The position numbers and the translations under genes are program-made. Of a stretch of 64,000 nucleotides of DNA, positions 25,401-34,133 are shown piece by piece; the stretch's first letter is position 1; each line of letters opens with the position of its first letter. The stretch is taken from contig NZ_JALQDG010000042.1 of NCBI RefSeq assembly GCF_023631325.1, positions 248,001 to 312,000 on the forward strand. Reading direction: 5' to 3'. A model generated the notes under the pieces. It was not told where the DNA came from, ran no database searches, and saw nothing but the letters and a program-made list of their open reading frames with translations. The DNA comes from Caballeronia sp. INDeC2 (GTDB taxonomy: Bacteria > Pseudomonadota > Gammaproteobacteria > Burkholderiales > Burkholderiaceae).

Positions 25401-26786
25401 ATGAACATGAAAAACGAAGCGCTGCTGATCAGGAATCCCGTCGCGGTGATGAGCGGCTTGCGCGGCGATGACGCGCGTCTCGGCCAGGTCGACATTCGTA
25501 TTCGCAACGGCATCATCGAGACTATCGCCCCGAATCTCGAAGCACGCGACGATGAGCGCGTCATCGATGCGAGCGCGTGCATCGTCTATCCCGGCTGGGT
25601 GAACACGCATCATCATCTGTTCCAGAATCTGCTCAAGGCGGTGCCTTCCGGCATCAACGCGGACTTGCAGGAATGGCTCGCGGCCGTGCCGTATCCGCGA
25701 CTCGCGCGCTTCACGCCGGACCTCGCGCGCGTCGCCGCACGCCTCGGCATGGCCGAGCTGCTCTTGTCGGGTGTGACGACGTGCGCGGATCATCACTATC
25801 TTTATCACGCGGATGGCACTACCGAGACCGGCGATCTGCTCTTCGACGAAGCGGCGTCGTTCGGCCTGCGCTTCGTGCTATGCCGCGGCGGTGCGTTACA
25901 GGCGGCGGGCGATCATCCGGGCTTCTCGAAGGTCGCGCTCAAACCCGAGACGCTCGATCAGATGCTCGCCGATATCGAACGTCTGAAGGCACGCTATCAC
26001 GATGCGCACGCGGCATCGATGCGCCGCGTCGTCGTCGCACCGACGACACCGACCTTCTCGCTGCCGCCCGCGCTGCTGCCCGAAATCGCGCGTGCGGCGC
26101 GCGGCATGGGTCTGCGCATGCATACGCACCTGTCGGAGACGCGGCGCTATGTCGATTTTTGCCGCGAGCGCTTCGACAAGCTGCCGGTCGAGTTCGTCGC
26201 CGATCATGAATGGCTCGGGCCCGATGTATGGTTCGCGCATCTCGTGCATCTCGAAGCGAGCGAAATCGCCATGCTCGCCGAAACGGGTAGCGGCTGCTCG
26301 CACTGCCCTGTCAGCAACGCGCGACTCGGCAGCGGCATCGCGCCCGCGCCGGCGATGGCCGCGGCGGGCGTGCCGATGTCGCTCGCGGTGGATGGCGTCG
26401 CGTCGAACGAATCGGGCAGCATGATCAACGAGGCGCATTTCGCGTGGCTCGTGCATCGCGCGGCGCAGGGCGCGTCGGCGACAACCGTCGAAGAGACCAT
26501 TCATTGGGGCAGCGCGGGCGGCGCGGGCGTGCTCGGCCTCGATGCGGTCGGCTCGATCCAAGTCGGCAAGGCCGCGGATCTCGTGCTGTACGACATCGAC
26601 GATCCGCGCTTCTACGGCTTTCACGATCTCGCGGTGGCGCCGGTGACGGCGGGAGAGCCCGCGAGCGTGCGCTACAACATCGTGAACGGGCGTGTGGTCG
26701 TCGATGAGGGCGTGATTCCGGGCCTTGATCTCGATGCTTTGCGTCGTGAGGCCGCTGAGGGGGTGAAAGTCTTGCTGGCGGACTAA
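25401..26786 (+). CDS. ATZ/TRZ-type amidohydrolase, 8-oxoguanine deaminase-like
   Basis: About 461 residues, a metal-dependent cytosine-deaminase-like amidohydrolase. Metal and catalytic residues are visible: HxH in PGWVNTHHHLFQNLLK, HTHLSET, FAHLVHLEASE and the Asp in SLAVDGVASNESGS. The block VTTCADHHYLYHADG resembles bacterial 8-oxoguanine/isoxanthopterin deaminases. The start at 25401 (MNMKNEALLIRNP) has AGGA 9 nt upstream; earlier in-frame starts at 25380 (GTG) and 25383 (ATG) lie right after the permease stop. It would deaminate or dechlorinate the imported heterocycle. The true substrate could be a purine, pteridine, triazine or pyrimidine analogue. Confidence 0.87.
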   Translation: MNMKNEALLIRNPVAVMSGLRGDDARLGQVDIRIRNGIIETIAPNLEARDDERVIDASACIVYPGWVNTHHHLFQNLLKAVPSGINADLQEWLAAVPYPRLARFTPDLARVAARLGMAELLLSGVTTCADHHYLYHADGTTETGDLLFDEAASFGLRFVLCRGGALQAAGDHPGFSKVALKPETLDQMLADIERLKARYHDAHAASMRRVVVAPTTPTFSLPPALLPEIARAARGMGLRMHTHLSETRRYVDFCRERFDKLPVEFVADHEWLGPDVWFAHLVHLEASEIAMLAETGSGCSHCPVSNARLGSGIAPAPAMAAAGVPMSLAVDGVASNESGSMINEAHFAWLVHRAAQGASATTVEETIHWGSAGGAGVLGLDAVGSIQVGKAADLVLYDIDDPRFYGFHDLAVAPVTAGEPASVRYNIVNGRVVVDEGVIPGLDLDALRREAAEGVKVLLAD

Positions 26787-26852
26787 AGCACGTTAGGCGA
26801 TTCTTCATGGCCCTAAACAAACGTCCCTAACACACACCAGAGAGGCGTAACC

Positions 26853-27587
26853 ATGCAAACGAACCGATCGAGGATCGGCATTCTGACGCCCTCCTCCAAC
26901 ACGGCACTCGAACCAATCACCTGCGCGATGCTAAGCGCGCTGCCCCACGTAAGCGCGCACTTCGCGCGCTTCACCGTGACGGAGATCAGCCTGACGAATC
27001 AGGCGCTCGGCCAGTTCGACGTCAATCGCATTCTCGACGCCGCGAAGCAACTCGCCGATGCGCGCGTCGATGTAATCGGCTGGAGCGGCACGTCGGCGGG
27101 CTGGCTGGGCTTCGAGCGCGACGAGGCGCTATGCCGACAGTTGACTGAAGCGACCGGCATTCCCGCAACGACATCGGTGCTGGCGTTGAACGAGATTCTC
27201 GTAAAGACGGGCGTGCGCCGGCTTGCTCTCGTGTCGCCCTATATCGACGACGTGCAGACGCGCATCATCCGCAACTACGAGAACATCGGGATCGAGTGCG
27301 TGGCGGAACGGCATCTGGGACTGAGGGAGAATTTCAGCTTCGCCGAAGTGCCCGACACGCTTCTCACCGACATGATGCGCGAAGCCGCCTTCGCCCGTCC
27401 CGATGCAGTGACGACGTTCTGCACGAATCTGCATGCGGCGCATCTCGCGCAATCGTTCGAGCGCGATACGGGCATTCCCGCTTACGACACGGTCGCGACG
27501 GTCGTGTGGAAAGCGCTCCGCATGCTCGATGTGGATACGTCGCCGCTATTGGAATGGGGAACGCTCTTCGCTATGCGCCTTGAGTGA
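26853..27587 (+). CDS. Asp/Glu racemase-superfamily protein, arylmalonate decarboxylase-like
   Basis: 244 residues of the superfamily that includes maleate isomerase, Asp/Glu racemase and arylmalonate decarboxylase (AMDase). The N-terminal GILTPSSNTALEP is shared with maleate isomerases. At the first catalytic position, where isomerases and racemases carry Cys, the sequence is GWSGTSAGW (77-83), a Gly-Thr-Ser pattern like that of AMDase. The second position keeps C190 (VTTFCTNLHAAHL). A single-Cys enzyme suggests decarboxylation of a malonate-type acid rather than isomerisation. It is the last gene of the operon, 66 bp after the deaminase, and its last 17 bp overlap the convergent gene. Confidence 0.8.
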   Translation: MQTNRSRIGILTPSSNTALEPITCAMLSALPHVSAHFARFTVTEISLTNQALGQFDVNRILDAAKQLADARVDVIGWSGTSAGWLGFERDEALCRQLTEATGIPATTSVLALNEILVKTGVRRLALVSPYIDDVQTRIIRNYENIGIECVAERHLGLRENFSFAEVPDTLLTDMMREAAFARPDAVTTFCTNLHAAHLAQSFERDTGIPAYDTVATVVWKALRMLDVDTSPLLEWGTLFAMRLE

Positions 27588-28560
27588 TGTAACTGATTTC
27601 GCGTTTCGCGGGCGTCAGCACGCGGACAGGCGCACCCGCGATCCACGCTCGAATGTTTTCGACCGACTCGCCGTAATAGATGCGATAAGACTCGTCGGTG
27701 ACATAGCCGATGTGCGATGTCGCGATCACATTGTCCATCGATCGGAATGGATGATCTGCGGGCAACGGCTCCTGATCGAAAACATCGAGCGCGGCGGCCG
27801 CTATCCGTTCTTCGCGCAGCGCATCGATCAGCGCCTTTTCATTGACGATCGGTCCGCGCGCCGTGTTGACCAGCAGCGCGTGCGGCTGCATCATCGCGAG
27901 CTCTTTCGCGTCGATGAGATTGCGTGTGCGGTCTGAAAGCCGTACGTGAATCGAAAGAATGTCGCTCGTGGCGAGCAATTCTTCCTTGGAGACATAACAT
28001 GCGCCGAACTTCGCGGCCGACTCCGGCGTCATGTTCTGGCTCCATGCGATCGTGCGCATGCCGAACGCCTGCGCGACTCGCGCGGTCGCGCCGCCGGTGT
28101 AACCCAGACCCAGAAGGCCGATGGTTTTGCCATGCAAGTCACCGCCGACCGACACTTGCCAGCCTCCCTTCCTGAACGATGCGACTTCGCTCGGGATGTG
28201 CCGCGTCGCGGCGAGAATGAGCGCCCAGGCGAGTTCCGCCGCGGCCGTCGGCGATGACGCGGTCCCGCATACCGTGATGCCCAGTGCATGCGCTGCTTCG
28301 ATATCGATGGCCGCGTTCCACGGCCCCGTGCTCGCCAGCAACTTCAGATTCGGCAGCTTCGACAGGACACTTCGAGTGAACCAGGTGCGCTCGCGCATCA
28401 CGCAAAGAATGTCGTAAGGACGCAGACGTTCGACCAACTCGTTCTCGTCACTGATCGTGTTCGTGAAGACGGTGATGTCGGCGTGTTCGCACAAGCTGTT
28501 CCAGTCTCCGAATCGGAGCGCGGTGTTCTGGAAATCATCGAGAATGGCAATGTTATGCAT
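27571..28560 (-). CDS. D-2-hydroxyacid dehydrogenase, NAD-dependent
   Basis: 329 residues of the D-isomer-specific 2-hydroxyacid dehydrogenase family. The Rossmann motif is GLLGLGYTGG. Catalytic residues lie in LVNTARGPIVNE (Arg), LDVFDQEPLP (Glu) and ATSHIGYVTDES (His). The N-terminal catalytic half (NIAILDDFQNTALRFGDW) matches the phosphoglycerate dehydrogenase-like subgroup common near carboxylate transporters. It lies downstream of the ACS transporter gene on the same strand, with about 30 bp between the genes, so it may reduce or oxidise the acid that this carrier imports. Its 3' end overlaps that of the AMDase-like gene. Confidence 0.87.
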   Translation of the reverse strand: MHNIAILDDFQNTALRFGDWNSLCEHADITVFTNTISDENELVERLRPYDILCVMRERTWFTRSVLSKLPNLKLLASTGPWNAAIDIEAAHALGITVCGTASSPTAAAELAWALILAATRHIPSEVASFRKGGWQVSVGGDLHGKTIGLLGLGYTGGATARVAQAFGMRTIAWSQNMTPESAAKFGACYVSKEELLATSDILSIHVRLSDRTRNLIDAKELAMMQPHALLVNTARGPIVNEKALIDALREERIAAAALDVFDQEPLPADHPFRSMDNVIATSHIGYVTDESYRIYYGESVENIRAWIAGAPVRVLTPAKREISYITQGA

Positions 28561-28591
28561 ATGTCTTGACCGGTTCCTGTCGAGGTGCGGA

Positions 28592-29953
28592 TCAACGCCG
28601 CGCTTCCGTATGACGTCTGAAGCCGAGCAGCATGACGAGAATGCCCGACACGAGTATGGCCGTCATCACGTAAAGGCCGCTGACGAGCGTTCCCGTCGCG
28701 GTCTTGAGCCATCCGATGACGAAGGGACTGCAAAAGCCGCTCAGCAAGCCGATGCAGTTGACGAAAGCGATGCTCGTCGCTGCCGCCGGCGACCCGTTCA
28801 GGTAATCCGCCGCCAGCGACCAGATAAGCACGTTCGTCGCGAAGATACCCACGCACGCGATCGTCAGCAGCGTGACGGTCAGGGCGGGAGAGTTCGTCGG
28901 ATGCGATACGAGCAACAAGGCGACAGCGCCGACGATACCCGCGATAGCCGCATGCCAACGCCGCTCGAGCATTCGATCCGAGCTTCGGCTGATCGCGACC
29001 ATGCCAATCGCGCCCATGCCGTATGGTATGACGGCAAGCCATCCGAGCAAAGAGAGATTCGTAATGCCCGAGTCTTTCATGACGGTCGGAAGCCAGAACG
29101 TCACCGAATAGGTTCCGCAGACAAAGGCGAAATCGATGAACGCAAGCATATAGACCTTGGGATCCGAAAGCGCCTCGGCGAGCTTCGCATGACCGTTGTG
29201 CCCGGCCCGGCGCTTGCGCTCCATCTCCACTTCGAAGCCCTGACGAAGCACGTTCTTCTCCGCTTCGGTGAGCCACTTCGCCTTGTCGATGTTATCGTCC
29301 AGCAGGAATAACGTGACCAGACCGAGCACGACCGCCGGCAACGCCTCGACGATATAAAGCCATTGCCATCCGGCGAGATTGGCGACATGAGCAAGACTCG
29401 TCATCGCCCATCCGGAGACCGGGCCGCCGACGAGACCCGCGACCGGAAAGCCCACCATGAAGCACGCGATGATCACGCCGCGCCTTCTTTCCGGAAACCA
29501 CGAGCTCAGGTAGAAAATCACGCCGGGGAAGAAGCCCGCCTCGAATACGCCGAGCAGCAAACGCACGATATAAAACTGCGTGACGTTCGTCACGAACGCC
29601 GAGCATGCCCCGACGATTCCCCAGCAGATCATGATGCGCGCGATGGTTCTTTTCGCGCCCATGCGCCTCAGCAGCATCGCGCTCGGCACTTCCAGCAAGC
29701 AGTACGAGAGAAAGAAGATGCCCGCGCCCAGACCATACACGCTATCGCTGAAGCCGAGCGCGTCCTGCATCTGAAGCTTTGCGAAGCCGACATTGATGCG
29801 ATCCAGGAACGCGACGACGTAACACACGAAGAGCAAGGGCACGATGCGCAGCGTGACTCGCAAGTAGAGCGCTCGCTCATGCGCGCTTGGAGTGGAGCCG
29901 GATTGAAGCGCATCGGCTGACGCCGGATCGGAATTTAGAACGGACTCGTTCAC
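28592..29953 (-). CDS. MFS transporter, ACS family (GTG start)
   Basis: About 453 residues. ACS signatures are YVVAFLDRINVGFAKLQM and FFLSYCLLEVPSAMLLRRMGAKRTIARI. The GTG at 29953 has GGAG 7 nt upstream, whereas the longer frame to 30019 has no ribosome-binding site, so GTG is preferred. It forms a unit with the hydroxyacid dehydrogenase and is divergent from the alpha/beta hydrolase gene. The intergenic region carries the copy of the duplicated 86-bp element found also at the LysR promoter near 39.2 kb, so this transporter should belong to that LysR regulon. Confidence 0.83.
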   Translation of the reverse strand: MNESVLNSDPASADALQSGSTPSAHERALYLRVTLRIVPLLFVCYVVAFLDRINVGFAKLQMQDALGFSDSVYGLGAGIFFLSYCLLEVPSAMLLRRMGAKRTIARIMICWGIVGACSAFVTNVTQFYIVRLLLGVFEAGFFPGVIFYLSSWFPERRRGVIIACFMVGFPVAGLVGGPVSGWAMTSLAHVANLAGWQWLYIVEALPAVVLGLVTLFLLDDNIDKAKWLTEAEKNVLRQGFEVEMERKRRAGHNGHAKLAEALSDPKVYMLAFIDFAFVCGTYSVTFWLPTVMKDSGITNLSLLGWLAVIPYGMGAIGMVAISRSSDRMLERRWHAAIAGIVGAVALLLVSHPTNSPALTVTLLTIACVGIFATNVLIWSLAADYLNGSPAAATSIAFVNCIGLLSGFCSPFVIGWLKTATGTLVSGLYVMTAILVSGILVMLLGFRRHTEARR

Positions 29954-30025
29954 TCGCTGTCTCCATGTTTTACGGCGTGGGCTAACGTGATCGACGCACT
30001 TCTGCTCCATCCCCAACATGCTTCG

Positions 30026-30111
30026 CCAGTCTAAGAAGAATCGATGCGCGAAGATAATGAAAAGTACAGATCAGGTGAGACGCGCGGGTTATATCGGTGA
30101 TAACCAGAATC
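30026..30111. promoter_or_regulatory. Duplicated operator element, copy 1 (transporter/hydrolase promoter)
   Basis: This stretch matches 39204-39290 nearly end to end. Three blocks are identical and in the same order and spacing: AGATAATGAAA (30052-30062), GATCAGGTGAGACG (30069-30082) and GTTATATCGGTGATAACCAG (30088-30107). The last contains the dyad GGTTAT/ATAACC (30087-30092 and 30100-30105) and a T-N11-A pattern typical of LysR sites. It lies between the divergent transporter (start 29953) and hydrolase (start 30200) genes. Confidence 0.8.
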
Positions 30112-30199
30112 AGCGGTTGCGTAGCGGCTTTATCTCTGCGACGATTCATCGGGCATGTGTCATTCGTTCTTTCTCGTATGAATTCATCAGGAGACCGAC

Positions 30200-30949
30200 T
30201 TGAAAGGCAGCACACGGAAGAACAACTTCGTCCTCATCCACGGCGCATGGCACGGCGGCTGGGTCTGGCGATCCGTCGCCGAGGAATTGATCGCGCGCGG
30301 CCATCGCGTCGTGGCGCCGACGATGACCGGGCTCGGTGAACGCCACCATCTGCTTGCATCGGTCACGTCGCTGGATGTGAATATCGCCGATATCGTCAAT
30401 GTCATCGAAGCGGAAGAATTGAACGATGTCGTATTGGTCGGCCACAGCTATGGCGGTCTCGTTGCATCGGGCGTCGCCGATCGCATTCCCCACGCGCTGC
30501 GCAAGCTCGTCTTTCTCGACAGCCTGCTCGTAGAGAACGGCCAATGCGCGTTCGATATCCTGCCCGCGAGCGTCGTCGACGAGCGCATGGCATCGGTGCG
30601 GGCGAGCGGCCAGTCGCTCGGGATGCCCGTCAACGGGTTGAAGGGCACCGGCATACCGGACGATCATCCGCGTGCGGACTGGGTGCGTCGGCGGCTCACG
30701 CCGCATCCGCTCGCGACGTACACCACGCCGCTCGTGCTCGAACATCCGCTCGGCAACAGGCTGCCTTGCACCTACGTGCATTGCGCGAATCCTTCGTACG
30801 ACACGCTTGCGCCCGTGCGCGAGCGTGTCCGGTCGCAACACCCGGGCTGGGGCTGGGAGAGCATCGACACAGGCCACGACGCGATGGTGCTCGCGCCCAC
30901 CCTGCTCGCCGATCTGCTCGAACGGCTCGCAGCAGCGTCCCAGCCCTAG
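30200..30949 (+). CDS. Alpha/beta hydrolase, plant-esterase-like (SABP2/EstC type), TTG start
   Basis: 249 residues. The N-terminal FVLIHGAWHGGWVWRSVAEEL with oxyanion-hole residues, the nucleophile elbow GHSYGG and the C-terminal IDTGHDAMV (catalytic His) match the hydroxynitrile lyase/methyl-salicylate esterase-like family, which in bacteria hydrolyses esters and some lactones. The start is a TTG at 30200 with AGGAGA 5 nt before it. It is transcribed alone from the divergent promoter holding the duplicated 86-bp element, so it is probably co-regulated with the hyuAB cluster. An ester or lactone feeding that pathway is a reasonable guess. Confidence 0.82.
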   Translation: MKGSTRKNNFVLIHGAWHGGWVWRSVAEELIARGHRVVAPTMTGLGERHHLLASVTSLDVNIADIVNVIEAEELNDVVLVGHSYGGLVASGVADRIPHALRKLVFLDSLLVENGQCAFDILPASVVDERMASVRASGQSLGMPVNGLKGTGIPDDHPRADWVRRRLTPHPLATYTTPLVLEHPLGNRLPCTYVHCANPSYDTLAPVRERVRSQHPGWGWESIDTGHDAMVLAPTLLADLLERLAAASQP

Positions 30950-30962
30950 CCCGGCAAGCGGC

Positions 30963-31898
30963 TCACGCCGCGATCGCCTCCCGATGTACGAAAGTCCTTG
31001 GCAATCCCGCGCGAGCGATCGCGCCCGTGAACGGCTCGCCGGGCAGCCATCCGGCGATCGTCTCGCGAATCGCCAGCAGCCGGTCGATATCGATGCCCGT
31101 GCGCAGCCCTTGCGCTTCGAGCATGAACACCGTGTCCTCGGTATTGATGTTGCCCGTCGCGTTGGGCGCGAACGGACAGCCGCCGAGGCCGCCGAGCGAT
31201 GCATCGAACGCACGCACGCCGGCATCGAGCGCGGCCGTCACATTGGCGAGGCCGAGACCACGCGTATCGTGGAAATGGCAGGCCACGGGCAACGGCCCCG
31301 TAAGCGCCAGGACCCGTTTCATGAGCGCACGCACTTGCGCGGGATTCGCGTAGCCGACCGTATCGGCAATGGTGATCTCCTGCGCGCCGGCTTCCATCAG
31401 CGATTCGACGAGCCCGAGCACGATGCTTTCGTCGACCTCGCCCGCGATCGTGCAGCCGAACGCGGTCGCCACGCCCGCGCCGAGCATCACGTCGCGGCCC
31501 AGTTCGTCGCGCGCCGCCGCGATGCGCACGAAGTCCTCCACCGACTCCGCCGTACTGCGCCGCACGTTCTTCAGGTTGTGCTCGTTGCTCGCGGACAGCA
31601 CGTAATGCACCTTGCTCAATCCCACGTCGAATGCGCGTTGCGCGCCCTTCAGGTTCGGCACCAGCGCCGCGGCATGAAGCCCCTCGATAGCGAGCGCGCC
31701 CGCCGCAACCTCGACCGCGTCCGCGAATTGCGGCACGACTTTCGGCGGCACGAACGAGGTCACTTCGATATCGGTCACGCCTGCATCGACCAGACGCGCG
31801 CACCATTCGAGCTTCTGCTCGCTCGTGAGTATCGTGCGCACCATCTGCAGGCCATCGCGCAAGCCGACTTCCCGTATCTGCACATCTCTTTCGATCAT
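30963..31898 (-). CDS. HMG-CoA lyase-family protein (citramalyl/hydroxymethylglutaryl-CoA lyase-like)
   Basis: 311 residues of the HMGL-like/DRE-TIM metallolyase family. Visible motifs are REVGLRDGLQ (metal Asp and Arg), DIEVTSFVPP, ACHFHDTRGLGLAN (metal His pair) and the catalytic-Cys loop GGLGGCPFAPNATGN. The family cleaves 3-hydroxyacyl-CoA to acetyl-CoA plus a keto acid. The start at 31898 is preceded by GGGAG inside the 4-bp-spaced junction with the transporter gene. With the CoA-transferase and hydratase genes upstream on the same strand it completes an activate-hydrate-cleave sequence like that of itaconate or leucine degradation. Confidence 0.88.
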   Translation of the reverse strand: MIERDVQIREVGLRDGLQMVRTILTSEQKLEWCARLVDAGVTDIEVTSFVPPKVVPQFADAVEVAAGALAIEGLHAAALVPNLKGAQRAFDVGLSKVHYVLSASNEHNLKNVRRSTAESVEDFVRIAAARDELGRDVMLGAGVATAFGCTIAGEVDESIVLGLVESLMEAGAQEITIADTVGYANPAQVRALMKRVLALTGPLPVACHFHDTRGLGLANVTAALDAGVRAFDASLGGLGGCPFAPNATGNINTEDTVFMLEAQGLRTGIDIDRLLAIRETIAGWLPGEPFTGAIARAGLPRTFVHREAIAA

Positions 31899-31909
31899 GT
31901 CTGCTCCCA

Positions 31910-33271
31910 TCAGATCGTCGCGTCCGCGACTGCATCGTTGCCTTCGTCCGTGTGGCCGACGCCGGCCACTGCGGCCGATGTCTTCGGTGCGAGCACCACC
32001 GCCGCGATGGCGCCGAGCACCATCAGGAGCGCGATCGCGCCGAGACCGCCGACCATGCTGTTGGTCATCGTCTTGATCGAGCCGATGATCATCGGGCTCA
32101 CGAAACCGCCGAGCAGCCCCACGCAATTGATCACCGCGACGCCGCCCGCCGCGCCGCTGCCGCGAATGTAATCGGTCGAGATCGCCCAGATCAGCGGATT
32201 GGGCGCGAGGATGCCCGCCGTCGCCACCGACAACGCCGCAAGCGACAGCGCCAGATTGCCCGTCGTGAAGGCCGCGACGACGAGGCCGGCTGCGCCGAAC
32301 ACCATCGCGACGGCGCAATGCCAGCGCCGTTCCATCGTGCGATCCGAATGACGGTTGAGCATGATGAGCGCGACCCAGCTCACGAAATACGGAATCGCCG
32401 AATAGCAGCCGATCTGCAACGCGCTCGACACGCCTGCGCTCTTGATGAGCGTCGGCAGCCAGAAGCCGATCGCGAACACGCCCGCGATCTGCGTGAACCA
32501 CACGAAGCCCATCACGTAGACGCGAAAATCCTTCAGCGCGCGGGCGAAGGTGTGCTCCGCGTGCTTGCTCGACACGCTCGAACTCTTGCGAATGTCGGCG
32601 AGCACGACGGCCTTCTCGTTCTCGGTGAGCCACTTCGCCTGCTGCGGGCCGTCATCGAGAAAGAAGAACGCGGCCACGCCGAGCACGCTCGCGGGCAAGC
32701 CTTGCACGATGAACATCCACTGCCAGCCGTGCAAGCCGAAGTAGCCGTTGAAGTACGTCATCAGCGCGCCCGACAACGGCCCGCCGAACAGGCCCGCGAT
32801 GCCGGTCGCGCAGGTGAAGATGGCGATGACCTTGGCGCGCCGCTCGACCGGATACCAGCGCGTGAGATAGAAGATCACGCCGGGATACAGCCCGGCCTCC
32901 GCGAGCCCGAGAAAGAAGCGCACGGTGTAGAGATGCGAAGGCAGCGTGACGAACGCCGTGCCCGCCGCGATCAAGCCCCACAGAATCATGATGCGCGAGA
33001 AGGTGCGTTTGACGCCGATGCGCGCGAGCAGCAGATTGCTGGGCACTTCCATCAGCACGTAGCCGAGAAAGAAGATGCCCGCGCCGATGCTGTAGGTGAG
33101 ATCGCTGAAGCCCACGTCGTGCTTCATGTCGAGTTGCGCGATGCCGATGTTGATGCGATCGAGGAACGCGAACACGTAGCACAGGAACAGGAACGGTATC
33201 AGCCTGCGCGTGATTTTGGCGTACGTCGCTTCGGCGGTTGGCCTGTCGAAGCTGCCGATGTCGGGTGTCAT
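31910..33271 (-). CDS. MFS transporter, ACS family
   Basis: 453 residues with the ACS signatures YVFAFLDRINIGIAQLDM and FFLGYVLMEVPSNLLLARIG. It lies inside the minus-strand operon between the enoyl-CoA hydratase and HMGL-type lyase genes and is the second ACS carrier of this regulon. Its stop codon lies 11 nt before the lyase start. Import of the carboxylate metabolised by the operon is inferred; the two ACS carriers may serve different but related acids. Confidence 0.87.
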   Translation of the reverse strand: MTPDIGSFDRPTAEATYAKITRRLIPFLFLCYVFAFLDRINIGIAQLDMKHDVGFSDLTYSIGAGIFFLGYVLMEVPSNLLLARIGVKRTFSRIMILWGLIAAGTAFVTLPSHLYTVRFFLGLAEAGLYPGVIFYLTRWYPVERRAKVIAIFTCATGIAGLFGGPLSGALMTYFNGYFGLHGWQWMFIVQGLPASVLGVAAFFFLDDGPQQAKWLTENEKAVVLADIRKSSSVSSKHAEHTFARALKDFRVYVMGFVWFTQIAGVFAIGFWLPTLIKSAGVSSALQIGCYSAIPYFVSWVALIMLNRHSDRTMERRWHCAVAMVFGAAGLVVAAFTTGNLALSLAALSVATAGILAPNPLIWAISTDYIRGSGAAGGVAVINCVGLLGGFVSPMIIGSIKTMTNSMVGGLGAIALLMVLGAIAAVVLAPKTSAAVAGVGHTDEGNDAVADATI

Positions 33272-33320
33272 GTCTGTCTCCTCCGGTGAGTCCGGTTTTG
33301 GGTCGGCCGTGCTGTCGGGG

Positions 33321-34133
33321 TTAGCGGCCTTTGAATCGGGGCGAGCGTTTTTCGTTGTAGGCGCTGATGCCTTCGAGACGATCCTCGGTCGGAATCAGCC
33401 GGTTATACGCTTCGATTTCCAGATACAGCCCGGTGCGCAGGTCGCCCTGCATGCCGAGGTCGATCGCCTTCTTCGCCTGCGCGACCGAGAGCGGCGCGCT
33501 CGTGCAGATGTCGCGCGCGGCGTCGATGGCATCGGCGAGCACGCGCCCCGGCTCGCACAGCCGGTTGACGACGCCCCACGCGAGCGCTTCCTGCGCCGTG
33601 AACTTCGCGCCGCGCAGAATCAGCTCCTTCGCGCGCCGCATGCCGATGGTGCGCGGCAGTTGTTGCGTTCCGCCGCCGCCCGGCATGATGCCGCGTTTGA
33701 CTTCGGTGAAGCCGAATACCGCGTTTGCGCTCGCATACGCGAAGTCGCAGGCGAGCAGCAGTTCCAGTCCGCCCGCGACCGCCGAACCGTTCGCCGCGCA
33801 GATGATCGGCACCGGGCAATAGGTGATCGCGCGGTTCATGCGTTCGAACAGGTAGTGCTGCACGCCGAATTGCTCGTCGGTCATGCCTTCGCGCTGCTTG
33901 AGGTCCGCGCCGCCGCAAAACGCGCGCTCGCCCGCGCCCGTGAGGATCACGCAGCGATACAGCGCCGGGTCCGCTTCGAGCGCGCCGAATAGGCGGATGA
34001 TTTCCTCGCCCATCGTCGTGCTGATCGCGTTCGATACTTCCGGGCGGTCGAGCTTGACGATGAGGATCTGTTCGTCGATTTCTTCGAGCGTCAGCGTGTC
34101 GAGCGCGCCGACCAGTTGCGATGCAAGTTTCAA
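33321..34133 (-). CDS. Enoyl-CoA hydratase/isomerase family protein
   Basis: 270 residues of the crotonase family. Oxyanion-hole segments are AFCGGADLKQRE and NGSAVAGGLELLLACD; the second active-site region is EVKRGIMPGGGGTQQLPR, where the fold usually carries a catalytic Glu nearby. The first 15 residues are a short extension. The start overlaps the CoA-transferase stop by 4 nt, so the two are coupled. It most likely hydrates the enoyl-CoA produced from the transferase product, giving the 3-hydroxyacyl-CoA for the HMGL-type lyase. Confidence 0.87.
   Translation of the reverse strand: MKLASQLVGALDTLTLEEIDEQILIVKLDRPEVSNAISTTMGEEIIRLFGALEADPALYRCVILTGAGERAFCGGADLKQREGMTDEQFGVQHYLFERMNRAITYCPVPIICAANGSAVAGGLELLLACDFAYASANAVFGFTEVKRGIMPGGGGTQQLPRTIGMRRAKELILRGAKFTAQEALAWGVVNRLCEPGRVLADAIDAARDICTSAPLSVAQAKKAIDLGMQGDLRTGLYLEIEAYNRLIPTEDRLEGISAYNEKRSPRFKGR

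Noticed and set aside
22824..25808. Minus-strand open frame of 994 codons, His/Arg/Asp-rich
   Set aside because: It runs opposite the coupled UbiX, GTPase and permease genes, which have strong family motifs and ribosome-binding sites. Long antisense frames are common in GC-rich codon-biased DNA, and it has no domain likeness.
30097..30339. Frame starting at the GTG in the conserved element near 30.1 kb as a truncated LysR gene
   Set aside because: The translation after the shared bases has no similarity to the LysR at 39276, so the conservation is regulatory, not coding.
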